Shown: positions 27,465 to 35,337 of the stretch, in pieces
Layout: each line of letters begins with the position of its first letter
Numbering within the stretch: the stretch's first letter is position 1
Origin: Vibrio sinaloensis
Lineage (GTDB): Bacteria; Pseudomonadota; Gammaproteobacteria; Enterobacterales; Vibrionaceae
DNA length: 64,000 bases
Assembly: GCF_000808535.1 (NCBI RefSeq)
Contig: NZ_JWLV01000006.1
Coordinates: forward strand, 31,436 to 95,435
Direction of reading: 5' to 3'
Notes under the pieces: model-generated
What the model was told of the DNA's origin: nothing
Databases searched by the model: none
What the model saw: the letters and a program-made list of their open reading frames with translations, nothing else
Position numbers and translations under genes: made by a program

Positions 27465-27625
27465 CTGTTTTTTTTATTCCTTTCAAAACAGTTAGTTACA
27501 AGACGATTGTCGCCCAGATCAATAGATCATATTACCAATTAAGATCAATATAATCAGAAAGATCAGTTATTTAAAAACAATAAGTTTTTTCTTTATTTAT
27601 GATCTTTTTTTCTTTATTCTTCTGG
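27465..27625. other. AT-rich DNA-unwinding region with ATCA repeats
   Basis: This AT-rich stretch lies between the iteron array and rctB. It contains ATCA at 27518, 27526, 27544, 27553 and 27562, with an ACCA at 27534-27537 filling the missing step, so the motif recurs about every 9 bp. RctB is known to bind one strand of the opened origin; these repeats are the likely target, by inference. Confidence 0.75.
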
Positions 27626-27666
27626 AACTATAGCGATATTACGGCTAGTGTGACACGGATCTAAAA

Positions 27667-29637
27667 ATGAGTTCAGAAGAAAAGATACTGATCAAACTCC
27701 CTAGAAGCCACAAAGATGGACATCTATTCGAGGTATCAGAAACAGCAGTTAACTGGATAGAGCAATATCAGCATTTCAAAGGGGTGACGAAAAGTATCGT
27801 AGAACTTCTGAATTTGATTTCTCTGCGAGGCTTTAGCAGCAAAGACGGTTTGGTCTCAACCACCGAATTGATCGAGGCAACCGACGGACAAGTCACTCGC
27901 GCTGCGATTCAACAGCGTTTACGTGCAGCCGTTAATATTGGACTGTTTCAGCAAGTGCCTGTTCGCTTTGAAGAAGGATTGGCGGGCAAAACCATGTTGC
28001 ACCGTTTTATCAATCCGAGCCAATTGATATCAGCGCTTGGTGCCACCAGCCTAGTGACTGAATCGGTAAAACAAAATGAGAAACAAAAACGCTCTAAAGC
28101 TCTCGCGCAAACGCAAGTGAACAAGCGCTTGTTAAACGAGCATGGGCTCAATACGCCACCAGCAATGAAAGACGAAGCGGATCAATTTGTCGTTTCTCCT
28201 ACCAACTGGGCGGGGATCATTGATCAAGCGTTAGCACCCCCACGGACGCGTAAGCAGTACCAGAAAAGCATGGTTTCGATCTCAGGTACACGTGCTGTGA
28301 TCGAAACGCGTTCATCAAAGAACATCATGACCGTTGATGATCTGATGACCCTGTTCGCCTTGTTTACTCTGACTGTTCAATACCACGAGCATCACCAACA
28401 CCAGTATCAGCTGGATGGCACTCAAGTTCCGAATAAAACACCGCTGTATATCACCGATATTCTTTCCTTGCGCGGCAAAAAAGACAGTGGACCTGCACGT
28501 GATTCAATTCGAGATAGTATTGATCGCATTGAATTTACCGACTTTCAGTTGCATGAGCTGACTGGCCGCTGGTTGAGCGAGAACATGCCAGAAGGCTTCA
28601 AGAGCGACCGTTTCCGTTTTCTAGCCAGAACCATCACAGCTTCGGAAGAAGCGCCTACAGAGAACGCTGACGGCGAAATTCGCATTAAACCGAACCTGTA
28701 TATCCTTGTTTGGGAACCATCGTTCTACGAAGAGCTGCTGACGCGTGATTACTTCTTCCTGTTCCCACCAGAGATCTTGAAACAGCATACCTTGGTATTC
28801 CAGCTCTACAGTTATTTCCGAAGTCGCATGGTACGTCGTCATACTGATGAAATGTTGCTGAGTGAGTTGAATCAGAAGTTGGCAAGAAACATTGAATGGC
28901 GCCGCTTTTCGATGGATCTGATCCGCGAGCTTAAACGTTTATCGGATGGAAAAGGGAGCGAGGATCTTTTTGTCGTCAACCTCTGGGGTTATCACTTGAC
29001 GATCTCGGCGGTCGAAGAGAAAGGGAAGATCAAAGATTACCAGTTTGACATCAAATGTGATGCCGAAGAGGTGCTTCGTTATTCGCGCGCCAGAACAACC
29101 AATGCCGGCAAGCGAAATATGGCGCCAACGTTGCCAAACCCATTGCGCAATGAAATGGTGACTAAAAAGCAGCTTGAAGAGATGTCTCAGATCATTGATG
29201 GTGAGTTCGAACCCATTCAACGTAAAGAACGCTCGCCGAAAGGAAAACTTGGCCGACGAGTCAAACAGCGCAAGCACCTGGTTGAGATCAATGCTGATGA
29301 GATTACCATTACTCTATCTAAATACACCTCACCAGAGGCCCTAGAACGCTCTATAACGGCTCTTGCCGCTATGACAGGGCATTCACACACCTCAATTCAA
29401 GAAGAGTGTCTGGAGCTCATAGACAAGCTCGATTACCTTCGCGTCGGTGAGCAGGCGATTCCGTACGAAACCTTGAGTAAGATGGTCGAGTTGTATAACG
29501 GCCAAAGTGAGAACAAACATTTGTCCATTGAGCGTCTTATTGCTGGTCTCGCCGTGCGCAGGAAAGTGTGTAAACAAGTGTTTGAAGGGCACCTCGATGA
29601 GACGGTCTTCAGAGCCCTTGACGAAGTCGCGGTCTAA
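27667..29637 (+). CDS. rctB: Chromosome II replication initiator RctB
   Basis: A 656-residue protein that I recognise across its length as RctB, found only in Vibrionaceae. Recognisable blocks include RAAIQQRLRAAV near 79, LLNEHGLNTPPAMKDEADQF near 155 and KDSGPARDSIRDSIDRIEF near 278. The C-terminal third includes AITALAAMTGHSHTS-like sequence near 580. It forms winged-helix domains that bind iterons and 39-mers, opens ori2 and is autoregulated. The ATG lies right after the origin; a strong terminator follows. Length is within a few residues of V. cholerae RctB. Confidence 0.98.
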   Translation: MSSEEKILIKLPRSHKDGHLFEVSETAVNWIEQYQHFKGVTKSIVELLNLISLRGFSSKDGLVSTTELIEATDGQVTRAAIQQRLRAAVNIGLFQQVPVRFEEGLAGKTMLHRFINPSQLISALGATSLVTESVKQNEKQKRSKALAQTQVNKRLLNEHGLNTPPAMKDEADQFVVSPTNWAGIIDQALAPPRTRKQYQKSMVSISGTRAVIETRSSKNIMTVDDLMTLFALFTLTVQYHEHHQHQYQLDGTQVPNKTPLYITDILSLRGKKDSGPARDSIRDSIDRIEFTDFQLHELTGRWLSENMPEGFKSDRFRFLARTITASEEAPTENADGEIRIKPNLYILVWEPSFYEELLTRDYFFLFPPEILKQHTLVFQLYSYFRSRMVRRHTDEMLLSELNQKLARNIEWRRFSMDLIRELKRLSDGKGSEDLFVVNLWGYHLTISAVEEKGKIKDYQFDIKCDAEEVLRYSRARTTNAGKRNMAPTLPNPLRNEMVTKKQLEEMSQIIDGEFEPIQRKERSPKGKLGRRVKQRKHLVEINADEITITLSKYTSPEALERSITALAAMTGHSHTSIQEECLELIDKLDYLRVGEQAIPYETLSKMVELYNGQSENKHLSIERLIAGLAVRRKVCKQVFEGHLDETVFRALDEVAV

Positions 29638-29655
29638 TTTTTACCTTCGAGAGAG

Positions 29656-29682
29656 AAGCCAGCGTCACACGCTGGCTTTTTT
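29656..29682 (+). terminator. rctB terminator
   Basis: AAGCCAGCGT and ACGCTGGCTT form a perfect 10-bp stem with a 3-base loop, followed by TTTTTT, 18 bp after the rctB stop. Confidence 0.93.
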
Positions 29683-29777
29683 GTGCCACCTGTTTATCGT
29701 TTGTTACATTCTATAAACCATTGAACAAAGCTACTACAATCTCCTGACAGTCAACTGACAAAGCGAATAGGGGAGTT

Positions 29778-29850
29778 GGATAAGATTTATCCCGAATAGA
29801 CAACCTTTTGTCCTTTCTGATGAATGAGGGATTAGATTATCCCTGATAGA
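29778..29850. repeat. Two-copy palindromic repeat
   Basis: GGATAAGATTTATCCCGAAT (29778-29797) and GGATTAGATTATCCCTGAT (29829-29847) are the two copies, and each continues into AGA. Each holds its own dyad (GGATAA/TTATCC and GGGAT/ATCCC). The unit start-to-start distance is 51 bp. The binding factor is unknown. Confidence 0.55.
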
Positions 29851-29886
29851 TTGGCTCATATTGTTACATTCATTCTGAATATTTTT

Positions 29887-29913
29887 GCGAGTTCTGTGAA
29901 CTCGCTTTTTTTT
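29887..29913 (+). terminator. Orphan plus-strand terminator
   Basis: GCGAGTTC and GAACTCGC form a perfect 8-bp stem with a 3-base loop, followed by eight T. The rctB transcript already has a terminator 200 bp earlier, so this one implies either read-through backup or a small transcript starting between them. Confidence 0.85.
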
Positions 29914-29962
29914 GTCCAAAATTCAGGTTTGAGATGAAAGATTGGCCGAAAAGGCTGATTGT

Positions 29963-30000
29963 CGGATCAATGATCAAGGGAGGACTTGATCATTGATCCG
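29963..30000. repeat. Perfect inverted repeat of iteron-like sequence
   Basis: CGGATCAATGATCAAG and CTTGATCATTGATCCG are exact reverse complements, separated by GGAGGA. Each arm contains the TGATCAT iteron core and two GATC sites. There is no T run after it, so a terminator is unlikely; head-to-head RctB sites are more plausible. Confidence 0.75.
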
Positions 30001-30029
30001 AAGATTGGGTGAGTAACAGGGGGCGAAGA

Positions 30030-30503
30030 TTAATGGAGGACGCGTTGTGCTTGATCATAGTTCCGTGGTTCATTCCACGATTGCGCTGCCATAAAGTGCA
30101 CATGGGATTCGATCAACTGATCCGATTCGTCTTGCCAACAGGTTTGCTCTTGTTGGTTACAGAACTCAAGCGTTAATACGGCCAGGTGTTGCAGCCGCTT
30201 CATACACCAATCTTTGAGCTCTAGCTCACTGAGCGGATTCGAGACCACGTTTTGCAGTCGGCTGTAGGCTAACTGCAAATATTGATAGGCTTTGTCTGGC
30301 TTTTCATAATGATTATGCTGATAGACACGCAGGCACCCATCTAACCAGCAAGCGATAGCCTTGCTCTGAAGATCGGTGATCCTTGGACCCCAAACGGCAT
30401 CTGGAACCGATTGGATCAATGATTCTAGGGTTTGCTCTTGATCATGCTTTCGAGTTTGATACCACACACCCATCTGTTCGACCCACGTGTCTAATGTCAT
30501 CAT
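30030..30503 (-). CDS. Unknown protein coupled to ABC ATPase genes
   Basis: A 157-residue soluble protein with no family I recognise. It is helical in look, rich in Gln, Trp, His and Cys (near CNQQEQTCW), with no signal peptide or membrane segment. Its ATG overlaps the stop of the upstream ABC ATPase (ATGA), so it is translationally coupled and the third gene of a probable Fur-controlled operon. The gene also contains two iteron-like sequences (TGATCA at 30052 and 30439), which may be why it has stayed beside rctB. Confidence 0.8.
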   Translation of the reverse strand: MMTLDTWVEQMGVWYQTRKHDQEQTLESLIQSVPDAVWGPRITDLQSKAIACWLDGCLRVYQHNHYEKPDKAYQYLQLAYSRLQNVVSNPLSELELKDWCMKRLQHLAVLTLEFCNQQEQTCWQDESDQLIESHVHFMAAQSWNEPRNYDQAQRVLH

Positions 30504-31432
30504 GCTGCTTTAACCCATTGTTTTACAAAATGGTTTGGACCGACTTGTTTGTACTCTTCTTGCACAATGGCACTCTCTGCACGAATTTTGTCGGCATCCA
30601 GTGAATAGTTTGGTTCACTCTGCACCAATTTGCCAAATGGAAGATCCGGGTCCGGGACGGCAGAGATCAGCAATTGAGTGTAAGGATGCTGTGGATTGGT
30701 TAACAGCGCTTGAGTATCTCCCCATTCTACAATTTGGCCTTTGTACATTACCGCCGTCTCCTCGGCGATGTAATGCGCAGTGGCGAGATCGTGGGTAATG
30801 TAAAGAAAACCAATACCGAACTCTTTCTTCATTCGCTGCATTAGGTTGAGTACGCCCAGACGAATCGATACATCGAGCATTGACGTCGGTTCATCGGCTA
30901 AGATCACCTCTGCGCCTACCGCTAAGGCTCTTGCTAGATTAACCCTTTGTCTTTGACCACCACTCAGCTCATGGGGAAATTTCTTAAGTGTATCGGGCGC
31001 TAGTTCCACTAATTCAATCAGTTCTTGCAGTTTCGCGGGAATCTCTTTTTTGTCCGCGACTTGGTTATGAATCTTTAACGGGCGGGTCAGGTGGTGCTCA
31101 ATGGTGTGTGTTGGATTGAGCGAGCCAAATGGGTCTTGGAACACCATTTGGACTTTGCTGCGGTATTCAAGCAGCTCTTTGCGCCCTTCAATATCGTCGA
31201 TGTTTTTGCCGTTAAACAAGATTTCCCCCGAGGTCGCAGGGTAGACCTTTGTCATTAAGCGCGCGCAGGTACTTTTACCGCAGCCTGATTCCCCCACAAG
31301 CGCGAGAGTGCGCCCTTTGTAGATATCGAAGCTGACGCCTTGCAGGGCTTTGAAACGCTCTTCAGAAGCGAAACCGCCGCCAATGGTGAACTCTTTAACG
31401 ACGTTGTTCAGTCTAATAATGGGCTCGCTCAT
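30500..31432 (-). CDS. Dpp/Opp-type ABC transporter ATPase (DppF-like)
   Basis: A 310-residue ABC ATPase: Walker A GESGCGKSTCARL (near 52), signature LSGGQRQRVNLARAL (near 165), Walker B VILADEPTSMLD (near 187), and the C-terminal oligopeptide-binding-type extension (HPYTQLLISAVPDP) typical of DppF/OppF. It would power import of a peptide, metallophore or oligosaccharide. It overlaps the DppD-like gene by four bases and is coupled to the 157-residue gene after it. No permease or solute-binding gene is adjacent. Confidence 0.88.
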   Translation of the reverse strand: MSEPIIRLNNVVKEFTIGGGFASEERFKALQGVSFDIYKGRTLALVGESGCGKSTCARLMTKVYPATSGEILFNGKNIDDIEGRKELLEYRSKVQMVFQDPFGSLNPTHTIEHHLTRPLKIHNQVADKKEIPAKLQELIELVELAPDTLKKFPHELSGGQRQRVNLARALAVGAEVILADEPTSMLDVSIRLGVLNLMQRMKKEFGIGFLYITHDLATAHYIAEETAVMYKGQIVEWGDTQALLTNPQHPYTQLLISAVPDPDLPFGKLVQSEPNYSLDADKIRAESAIVQEEYKQVGPNHFVKQWVKAA

Positions 31433-32277
31433 GCTGTCGCTCCTTCTTGATTGTGTTTACCTTCATGGATGTTCGGGAACGAAGCCCAAAGTTTTTGTGT
31501 GTATGGGTGTTGTGGTGCATTGCGTATCTGTTTTGAGGCGGCGACTTCGACGATTTCGCCGTGGCGCATGATGGCGATGCGATCGCAAAGTTGGCTCATT
31601 AATGCTAGGTCATGAGTGATAAACAGAACCGAGAAGCCAAACTCTTCACGAAGTTGGTAGATTTGCTGCAAGATCTCTCGTTGTACGACCACATCTAGTG
31701 CTGTGGTGGGTTCATCCATAATGATCAATTTAGGATTGAGTGATAACGCAATGGCAATCACCAAGCGTTGACGCATACCGCCACTGAATTGGTGAGGGTA
31801 TTCGCTGAGACGCTCACGTGGAATGTTGACCAGATCGAGTAGCTTTTCAGCGCGGTCTTGGGCCACTTCCTCGCTGACACCTTGGTGGTGACGAAGTACA
31901 TCGGCGAACTGCTCTTTGATTGGCAATACTGGGTTAAGTGAGTTCATGGCACTTTGGAATACCATCGCAATTTCACTCCAGCGAATGGCATTAATGTCCT
32001 CATCTGGAAGGCGCAATAAGTCTCTCCCTTGGAAGTGGATTTGTCCTCCAGAGATAAACGCTGGCGGCTTATGGAGACGATTGATGGCGAACGCGATGGT
32101 GCTCTTTCCACAGCCTGACTCTCCTGCAAGGCCAAAGATTTCGCCTTTTCCGATATCAAAGCTCACCGACTTCACGGCTTGGAAATCACCGTGATCGGTA
32201 ATGTAATCGACGCACAATTCGCGTATCTGAATAATGGGGTCGGGATGAAATGCATGCTCGAGAAACGATTGACTCAT
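31429..32277 (-). CDS. Dpp/Opp-type ABC transporter ATPase (DppD-like)
   Basis: A 282-residue ABC ATPase: Walker A GESGCGKSTIAFAI (near 52), signature FSGGMRQRLVIAIAL (near 167), Walker B LIIMDEPTTALD (near 188), and the DppD-type C-terminal HPYTQKLW extension. It forms a heterodimer with the DppF-like partner in known systems. The ATG at 32277 is preferred over a TTG at 32292. A near-consensus Fur box lies 27 bp upstream, so iron-dependent repression is expected. Confidence 0.88.
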   Translation of the reverse strand: MSQSFLEHAFHPDPIIQIRELCVDYITDHGDFQAVKSVSFDIGKGEIFGLAGESGCGKSTIAFAINRLHKPPAFISGGQIHFQGRDLLRLPDEDINAIRWSEIAMVFQSAMNSLNPVLPIKEQFADVLRHHQGVSEEVAQDRAEKLLDLVNIPRERLSEYPHQFSGGMRQRLVIAIALSLNPKLIIMDEPTTALDVVVQREILQQIYQLREEFGFSVLFITHDLALMSQLCDRIAIMRHGEIVEVAASKQIRNAPQHPYTQKLWASFPNIHEGKHNQEGATA

Positions 32278-32292
32278 AAATCTACCTACCAA

Positions 32293-32653
32293 AAAAAGTA
32301 AAAGATAATGATTATCATTAACTCTTAATTCGTGAGTGAAAAGAACTCATGGCAAAAAGGGTGAAGTGAGTCGAAAAAGCGTTGTTTAAATAGTGTGCAA
32401 AGCGGCGCGTTGCGGGTATTTCGAGCCAATAGGGGGAGAAGAAAAGTGAGAGCCAGATCAGCTTACTTTCATTGGGGGTAATCTTTTAAATGTACTTCGA
32501 GATAATGGGCCATGCAAAGCCTATTTATAGAAAAATAGATAAGACTTTTCGAACTATTAGCAGAATCACATTCTGGAGCTAAAATTCTTAACAAGGGGCG
32601 CGTTGTTTTGCTACAGATTAGCTGTCCCTAGCATGGTTTGTTCGGAGGTTTAT
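32293..32653. other. Intergenic region between divergent ABC operon and small gene
   Basis: 361 bp without a gene. It holds the Fur box near its left end. The rest has no motif that I can support, though the plus-strand promoter for the 65-residue gene should lie within it. Confidence 0.5.
32304..32322. promoter_or_regulatory. Fur box
   Basis: GATAATGATTATCATTAAC matches the 19-bp Fur consensus GATAATGATAATCATTATC at 17 positions. It lies just upstream of the DppD-like start codon. Confidence 0.8.
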
Positions 32654-32851
32654 ATGTCCATTAATTCTATTGACCATGATGAAATGACTAAGATTGCAGA
32701 TAAGTGGGACTTCACGGAAGAAGTCGAGTCACAGAAGCCGGTAACATCGGTCAAATGTGCAGAAGCACGTCGTCGTATTGAAGCGCTCAGAGAGATTCGT
32801 GAAAGTGGCTTATCAATTGATGAAGCAAAGGAACTGGGCTTGTTGCACTAG
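32654..32851 (+). CDS. Small conserved-looking acidic protein (65 aa)
   Basis: A 65-residue charged, helix-rich protein (MSINSIDHDEMTKIADKW, then CAEARRRIEALREIRESG). It resembles the DUF3545 type as I recall it; that match is uncertain. The ATG at 32654 is chosen because GGAGG lies 6-7 bases upstream; the frame is open from 32603. A terminator follows. Function unknown. Confidence 0.75.
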   Translation: MSINSIDHDEMTKIADKWDFTEEVESQKPVTSVKCAEARRRIEALREIRESGLSIDEAKELGLLH

Positions 32852-32876
32852 TTGTCTTGTCTAATCTCAAATACCT

Positions 32877-32906
32877 AAGGGTGGCACATCAAGCCACCCT
32901 TTATTT
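32877..32906 (+). terminator. Terminator after the 65-aa gene
   Basis: AAGGGTGGC and GCCACCCTT form a perfect 9-bp stem with a 7-base loop, followed by TTATTTTT. Confidence 0.85.
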
Positions 32907-33017
32907 TTGCGCTGTTTTTTTGATCTGATCCGCTTACAACCTACGATTGTTGCTCAACATTGGGCGTTGGTGTGGTATATTCCCACTCCATATTTTTACG
33001 GATACAGAGCGTTTTTT

Positions 33018-33227
33018 ATGTCGATTAACCTTTCTAACCTTCCTGCCGAAGAGAAAAATAAGGTTGAGCTTGATAAGCAAGCGTCGTTTTTAGTTTGGAA
33101 GCTTCGTGAAGCGAAAGCTGTACCTGATGAAATCGATCAGGAAGCCGACAAAATTCGAGATGATAATGAACGAACGTTCTTTTTAGAATCCGTAGCCAAA
33201 TATAAGCGAGTAATGGGTGTCGCCTAA
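33018..33227 (+). CDS. Small conserved-looking protein (69 aa)
   Basis: A 69-residue protein (MSINLSNLPAEEKNKVELDK, then a helical region ending YKRVMGVA). It resembles the Vibrio DUF3283 family as I recall it. The ATG at 33018 was preferred to an upstream start at 32907, which would add an unrelated N-terminus and begin within the preceding terminator region. Function unknown; location close to ori2 fits a conserved Vibrio neighbourhood. Confidence 0.75.
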   Translation: MSINLSNLPAEEKNKVELDKQASFLVWKLREAKAVPDEIDQEADKIRDDNERTFFLESVAKYKRVMGVA

Positions 33228-33320
33228 TGCGGGCCATTTCCTCTGCAAAGTGAGAAATTGAAAAGCTCTCGCTTTTTGCTAAAATCCTTCGCGTTAAATT
33301 GAATTAGAGAGAACATCCCG

Positions 33321-34037
33321 ATGGGAAGAAGTTTTGAAGTGCGCAAAGCCTCTATGGCGAAAACAGCTGGCGCAAAAATTAAAGTTTATTCCAAATACGG
33401 TAAAGAAATTTACATGTGCGCGAAAAACGGTGGCTCAGACCCAGACATGAACTTGTCGCTAAAACACCTGATCGCAAAAGCTAAAAAAGACCAAGTTCCA
33501 GCACACGTTATCGATAAAGCAATCGACAAAGCGAACGGCGGTGGCGGCGAAGATTACGCACCAGCACGTTACGAAGGTTTTGGCCCTGGCGGCACTAGCG
33601 TGATCGTTGACTGTCTGACAGACAACGGCAACCGCACATTCCAAGACGTACGTCAGTGTTTCGTGAAAACGGGTGCGAAGATCGGTGTTGAAGGTTCTGT
33701 TTCTCACATGTTCGATCACCAAGCGGTATTCCAGTTCAAGGGCGATGACGATGAAATCATCCTAGAAACCCTGATGATGGAAGACGTTGACGTAACAGAC
33801 GTAGAGCTTGAAGATGGCGTAATCACGGTATTTGCTCCGCATACCGAGTTCTTCAAAACGAAGACGGCTCTAAACGGTGCATTCCCTGACTTGACGCTAG
33901 ATGTTGAAGAAATCACGTTTGTTCCTCAAACGCACACGCCAGTCGCGGGTGAAGACGCAGAGAAGTTCCAGAAATTCCTAGATCTTCTTGATGACTGTGA
34001 TGATGTTCAGCAGGTTTACCACAACGCTGAGCTGTAA
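33321..34037 (+). CDS. YebC/PmpR-family regulator (YeeN-like)
   Basis: A 238-residue protein of the YebC/TACO1 family, shorter-N-terminus YeeN branch: [20 protein letters not shown] at the start, [19 protein letters not shown] near 37-55, and [19 protein letters not shown] near 88-106. Family members bind DNA as regulators, and recent work links YebC proteins to translation of proline-rich sequences. Convergent with a DUF2798-like gene and followed by a shared terminator. Confidence 0.9.
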   Translation: MGRSFEVRKASMAKTAGAKIKVYSKYGKEIYMCAKNGGSDPDMNLSLKHLIAKAKKDQVPAHVIDKAIDKANGGGGEDYAPARYEGFGPGGTSVIVDCLTDNGNRTFQDVRQCFVKTGAKIGVEGSVSHMFDHQAVFQFKGDDDEIILETLMMEDVDVTDVELEDGVITVFAPHTEFFKTKTALNGAFPDLTLDVEEITFVPQTHTPVAGEDAEKFQKFLDLLDDCDDVQQVYHNAEL

Positions 34038-34050
34038 TAGCAGCGAGATT

Positions 34051-34080
34051 AAAAAACCGAGCCAGAGTGCTCGGTTTTTT
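34051..34080. terminator. Bidirectional terminator
   Basis: AAAAAACCGAGC and GCTCGGTTTTTT form a perfect 12-bp stem with a 6-base loop. T runs on both strands serve the YeeN-like gene and the convergent DUF2798-like gene. Confidence 0.92.
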
Positions 34081-34316
34081 TATGCCTGCGAGGTGGAGGT
34101 CGCTGCCGCAAGCCAAGTCGCAAGTTTGCGAACCTGGGGTAAGACCGTTAGGTTAAGCAGTAATGCGCAGGGCCACGCCAGGGCGAAGCTTTGCATCCAT
34201 ATCGCTGGCCATTGGTCGCCAAACCCTAACTTATAGCCCGACAGTAGACCAGACATGATCGCGGCCATAGTAAAGGAGGAGAGTAGGGCTGAGAGCCAAA
34301 ACTGTTTTCGATTCAT
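34080..34316 (-). CDS. DUF2798-like two-helix membrane protein
   Basis: A 78-residue membrane protein with two hydrophobic helices (about 8-28 and 42-62) and the family-type SGLLSGYKLGF and WMQSFALAWPCA stretches. The function of DUF2798 proteins is not known. Its stop codon overlaps the last base of the shared terminator. Divergent to the LysR gene. Confidence 0.7.
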   Translation of the reverse strand: MNRKQFWLSALLSSFTMAAIMSGLLSGYKLGFGDQWPAIWMQSFALAWPCALLLNLTVLPQVRKLATWLAAATSTSQA

Positions 34317-34400
34317 AGTTTGTCCTTTATTCGCTTGTCGTGAAGAGAGAAATAAGGATATAACTAGTCATTATTGAGAAAAATAAGCACATTTAGAACC

Positions 34401-35297
34401 ATGAATTCCATATTTGGAAATATTGATGACCTTTACCTATTTTGCTGTGTTGTTGAAGAGGGCTCATTGCTTGCTGCGTCAAGAAAGCTGCAACTTCCTG
34501 TTTCGACCATGTCGCGTCGTTTATCTGCGCTAGAGTCACGTCTCAATACCCGCCTTCTTGAAAAGCAAGGACGGGAGCTTGTCGCCACTCAAAATGGTCA
34601 GCAAGCGTTTGAGTTGCTGCGCAGCGGTATGGAGTCCATTGAATCCAGTTTTGACCAACTCATCTCAGACACCGAAGAGGTGTCGGGGTCAATTAAGTTG
34701 GCCTTGCCCCACAATTTTTACCGCGGATTTATCGCTGAAGTGGTCGAGCAGTTTTTAACCGACTACCCTAAAGTCACACTCGATTTAGTCCTTAGCCAAG
34801 AGCAAGCGGTTCCGCAGTCGGATCGAGATCTGTTGATGACGTTCGACGTAACGGGGCTTGATGAGATGATCGCTCGGCCGCTCTTTACGGCAAAACATGC
34901 CTTTTTTGCTAGCCCAGAGTATTTGCAGAGCATTGGTCAGCCCTTAACGACCTTGGAACAGCTTCCTCAGCTTGATTGGATTAGCGTTGATCACATTGTG
35001 GATATTCCTGTCTATCAAGACGATACCTTAGTGGAAATGCTAAAGATTCATCCTAGGTTGATCGTTAATGACATTATTTCGGTTTGCGCGGCGGTGGAAA
35101 AAGGACTCGGCATTGCGTCATTGCCCTTTCGTCATGTCACAGAAGAGATGAATTTGACCCGTGTTCTGCCTCAGTATCATCGCAGCGACAGACAAGCGTA
35201 CCTTGTTTACAAGCAGCGGCGCTATCAACCTAAAGCGTTGACTTTATTCGTTGATGCTTTGTTGGAAGGGGTTAAAAACAGAGCCAAGATCGGTTAG
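34401..35297 (+). CDS. LysR-family transcriptional regulator
   Basis: A 298-residue LysR protein: N-terminal winged HTH (LYLFCCVVEEGSLLAASRKL, then LPVSTMSRRLSALE) and a substrate-binding domain (from about 90). The ATG at 34401 places the HTH at the usual distance; the frame is open from a TTG at 34374. It may control the short-chain dehydrogenase 40 bp downstream or the divergent small membrane protein; neither is proved. Confidence 0.88.
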   Translation: MNSIFGNIDDLYLFCCVVEEGSLLAASRKLQLPVSTMSRRLSALESRLNTRLLEKQGRELVATQNGQQAFELLRSGMESIESSFDQLISDTEEVSGSIKLALPHNFYRGFIAEVVEQFLTDYPKVTLDLVLSQEQAVPQSDRDLLMTFDVTGLDEMIARPLFTAKHAFFASPEYLQSIGQPLTTLEQLPQLDWISVDHIVDIPVYQDDTLVEMLKIHPRLIVNDIISVCAAVEKGLGIASLPFRHVTEEMNLTRVLPQYHRSDRQAYLVYKQRRYQPKALTLFVDALLEGVKNRAKIG

Positions 35298-35298
35298 G

Positions 35299-35311
35299 TT
35301 TACAGTGTAAA
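35299..35311. other. parS2 site 6
   Basis: TTTACAGTGTAAA, a perfect consensus match placed between the LysR stop and the dehydrogenase start. Confidence 0.9.
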
Positions 35312-35337
35312 GTCAGTTGAGCTCTTAAGGATAGAAG

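Larger units (their letters stand above)
26405..27666. other. Replication origin of chromosome II (ori2/oriCII)
   Basis: This 1.26-kb gap between the divergent parA2 and rctB genes holds the whole ori2 layout. From left to right it has the parA2 promoter, a parS2 site, a 39-mer, six iterons in mixed orientation, a second 39-mer with a DnaA box beside it, another DnaA box, six regularly spaced same-orientation iterons, an AT-rich segment and the rctB leader. This is the organisation established for Vibrio chromosome II: a regulatory half and a minimal-origin half adjoining rctB. Confidence 0.95.
29683..30029. other. Non-coding gap with tandem palindromes, a terminator and an iteron inverted repeat
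   Basis: No credible gene is seen here. It holds two related palindrome-plus-tail repeats (29778-29800 and 29829-29850), a plus-strand terminator (29887-29913) with no gene before it, and a perfect 16-bp inverted repeat built from iteron-like sequence (29963-30000). A small RNA upstream of the terminator is possible. Confidence 0.5.

Noticed and set aside
26405..27666. IHF site in ori2
   Set aside because: An IHF site is expected by analogy, but I found no convincing WATCAANNNNTTR match near the DnaA box, so none is annotated.
29734..29919. Minus-strand frame of 61 codons between rctB and the next gene
   Set aside because: It crosses a plus-strand terminator and the palindromic repeats, has no ribosome site and is not similar to any family I know.
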